Shown here in pieces: positions 14,301-14,983 of a stretch of 14,983 bases of DNA. A program made the translations under genes and the position numbers. Every line of letters starts with the position of its first letter. Position 1 is the stretch's first letter. Source of the DNA: Deltaproteobacteria bacterium RIFOXYA12_FULL_61_11. GTDB taxonomy: Bacteria; Bdellovibrionota_F; JAHFAK01; YA12-FULL-61-11. The DNA lies in the NCBI GenBank assembly GCA_001799195.1, contig MGSU01000065.1, positions 1-14,983 of the forward strand. The letters run 5' to 3'. Under the pieces are notes generated by a model. That model searched no databases, had not been told where the DNA came from, and saw only the letters and a program-made list of their open reading frames with translations.

Positions 14301-14983
14301 ACAAGGGACACGCCGCCGACCCGCTGGGCGACGAGGTGCTGAAGATCAGCAACGACGTCTACCGCACCCTCGACGACGATGGCGACCTCTACGCCTCCAG
14401 CGCCACCCTGACCTTCACCGCGGTGCGCGAGGGCATCACCCTGACCCCGGCCCTGGTCAGCGAGAAGGCGCTCAAGGACGATCCGGCTCAGACCGGCGCC
14501 AGCCTGACCCTGGCCATCACCAACGACAAGTGGGCCAACGGCCTTAACATCAACCAGTTCACCCTGGTTACGGCCACGACCATGACCGGCACCGCGGTCA
14601 ACGACTGCCCGGCCGGCATCGGCGTGCCGGTGTCCGGCGTGGTCCTGGGCGTGGGCGGCGGCACCCTCGAGCTCGAACCCTCGCAGGATCTCAGCACCAT
14701 GGAACTGAAGAACCTCGCGTTGAACTTCCGAGTCACCTGGGACAGCATCAACGGCGACGTGGACTCGCCCAATCCGACCAACGGCTTCGTCTCGTCGGAC
14801 GGCATCATCCATTTGCAGCTCAAGGTCTCGGCTGCGGCTATGCAGGACAACGAGAGCGATCTCCTGTCGATCAACAAGCTGCAGATCCAGGTCGTGGATG
14901 AGTATATCGCCGTGGTGAACGCTGCCCTGGCCGAGAAGGGCCTGGACACCGCCTTCCGCGAGAGCGACGACGGCACCAAGATG
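11351..14983 (+). CDS. Very large acidic modular surface lipoprotein, partial at the 3' end
   Basis: The frame from ATG 11351 stays open for 1211 codons to the window edge, so the C-terminus is missing. GAAGGGGG lies 5 nt before the ATG. Residues 1-24 are a lipoprotein-type signal (hydrophobic ALAAFFLLFLG then Cys25); Phe and Leu at -3 and -2 make the lipobox slightly atypical. Residues 34-105 are a (T/S)DP(G/T)TDP repeat, an acidic stalk. A domain at about 265-350 (AGEYQVS..., ELVVVAQDGTRGATPYTITVVH) resembles the cadherin-like beta-sandwich domain (PF12733). From about 440 a strand motif of the form G(I/L)xxIS-x-DTVEI recurs near residues 450, 542, 633, 760 and 945, suggesting diverged Ig-size modules. 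Asp/Glu are very abundant (for example DGDNDDEIEGLNLDDPNDE near 705-735), which may bind Ca2+. Codon use is strongly biased to ACC, GAC, CTG. A surface adhesin or structural role is inferred, not shown. Confidence 0.88.
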   Translation, partial: MHSLRSHQSFLIIALAAFFLLFLGCSSSGGGKTDDPSADPSDPTNPITDPTDPGTDPTDPTDPGTDPTDPGTDPADPGDQTDNTDPTDPGTDPGTDPGTDPGTDPNSQALTVTENYFNVEANNYEEQFCRFAANQALTKMGFARIGNANTNPAALITNLSVALEAVTEEVSLTFNDPSVDSKERNVTKSVEVRFEVRTDNHPAINQAGIVTRPPYGSAPATGTVRVVAWTCAGGSTYRDFEITVPAATLVGDTTLLTDSIVVFDPAGYQILQNQAGEYQVSRTTKNIGVMALANAPGAHVEINYAGGGHIADPYTIPIVYDGTTQLELVVVAQDGTRGATPYTITVVHTAADGLPVAEDSVIIASSNVRTEYNWRVALHDNDENADGSPLDAGFFNDEANTNTPRLRIQVTGTTFVKEVNAEEFIVSGLTGSGMKVQDREGISRISEDTVEILLVADGEDEYHTNFWDTDAQTNWPDYGDKNVTMNVAISANQFMDRLVRTVSYTFQGYDEQPVLTWRLDVSGDTQVVRATDRDGILNHEWLRLTLPQGNPLERFEVNTDNAAENVPMETLTTAQLFNDLASAEDAVNYRILVVAKGDDPTDPLDLVNLDYGIDETPRGVGIDEDDEGLARWVDLEIDWDGTQIEEDLDFYVEAYGQIFQFSQKDELSTKAEFVHVKELTIVINNFEHTLDGAIVTATLEEAVSNRYFFDVEVVLPDGEWQFTGNAIDLYGIRSFSWDDDDGHKYWVFADDVEFIDDKTVEIQVQWDGTDIDTEYLEKADLTLHLFDGDNDDEIEGLNLDDPNDETKVYDEEILGPAESNLATGITSNTIDLTPQPETLVVRLLNRHSAVVNLGEENIDTLANGECLIDEDTFGQADCGYEELDNGQLQMIFVEARLTGAIWTETAANTPNYFDLFINKVDASDDLYPTPGFTIDSVSRISDEVMEVRVIGSTTDWDEDFQLVLGVDGRAIRHDGWVDDDHIVDKGHAADPLGDEVLKISNDVYRTLDDDGDLYASSATLTFTAVREGITLTPALVSEKALKDDPAQTGASLTLAITNDKWANGLNINQFTLVTATTMTGTAVNDCPAGIGVPVSGVVLGVGGGTLELEPSQDLSTMELKNLALNFRVTWDSINGDVDSPNPTNGFVSSDGIIHLQLKVSAAAMQDNESDLLSINKLQIQVVDEYIAVVNAALAEKGLDTAFRESDDGTKM
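11450..11665 (+). repeat. Coding tandem repeat of Asp-Pro units, ending in four 12-bp copies
   Basis: The DNA encodes some 70 residues built from TDP, TDPG and SDP units. The last part (11618-11665) is four near-identical copies of GGCACCGATCCC, differing only in the final base of the last copy. All units are multiples of three, so slippage would change the stalk length without breaking the frame. Confidence 0.85.

Noticed and set aside
13811-14812. Minus-strand open frames at 13094-13702 and 13811-14812
   Set aside because: They are shadows of the biased codon use (GAC, ACC, CTG) of the plus-strand lipoprotein; the products are His/Val/Asp-rich and have no signal or family motif.

Overview
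This is a GC-rich window carrying eleven supported genes. Seven lie in one minus-strand run from about 10.6 kb down to 2.0 kb. The aat gene, a PilZ protein, lipoproteins with lipoboxes and a protein with a C-terminal Gly/Cys-TM-Arg tail all point to a diderm (Gram-negative type) bacterium. It may belong to the deltaproteobacterial/Myxococcota assemblage or another poorly sampled GC-rich phylum, but no marker here fixes the lineage, so this is inference. There are no rRNA or tRNA genes, no CRISPR array and no transposase.

Layout, left to right. At 1-757 a family 2 glycosyltransferase is encoded on the minus strand, with a nested inverted repeat just after its stop. A 278-bp divergent intergenic region separates it from carbamate kinase (arcC, plus strand, 1036-1983), which converges with the minus-strand block. 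Read in the direction of transcription, that block is dnaA (10622-9252), aat (overlapping dnaA by 4 bp, GTGA), a small Pro-rich lipoprotein with its own TATAAT-type promoter, a VanZ-like/sulfatase-fold fusion, a GT4 glycosyltransferase (ATGA overlap with the fusion), a secreted beta-propeller-like protein with a C-terminal sorting-type tail, and a PilZ protein that keeps both c-di-GMP motifs. On the plus strand, diverging from dnaA, are a 47-residue protein and then a 327-bp non-coding stretch rich in palindromes. That stretch leads into a very large acidic lipoprotein gene, which starts at 11351 and is still open at the window end (1211 codons seen).

How the genes may work together. DnaA (replication initiation) and Aat (N-degron tagging) look translationally coupled. 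The fusion and GT4 are also coupled and, with the lipoprotein, look like a small cell-envelope glycan or phospho-modification module. The beta-propeller protein and the large Asp-rich lipoprotein are surface or periplasmic proteins, and the adjacent PilZ protein offers a possible c-di-GMP link. Carbamate kinase stands alone, with no arcA or arcB in the window.

The most interesting parts are the large modular acidic lipoprotein with its two-palindrome promoter region, the VanZ-sulfatase fusion with Thr at the usual Cys position, and the propeller protein with the sorting-type tail. None of these functions is proven by the sequence alone.
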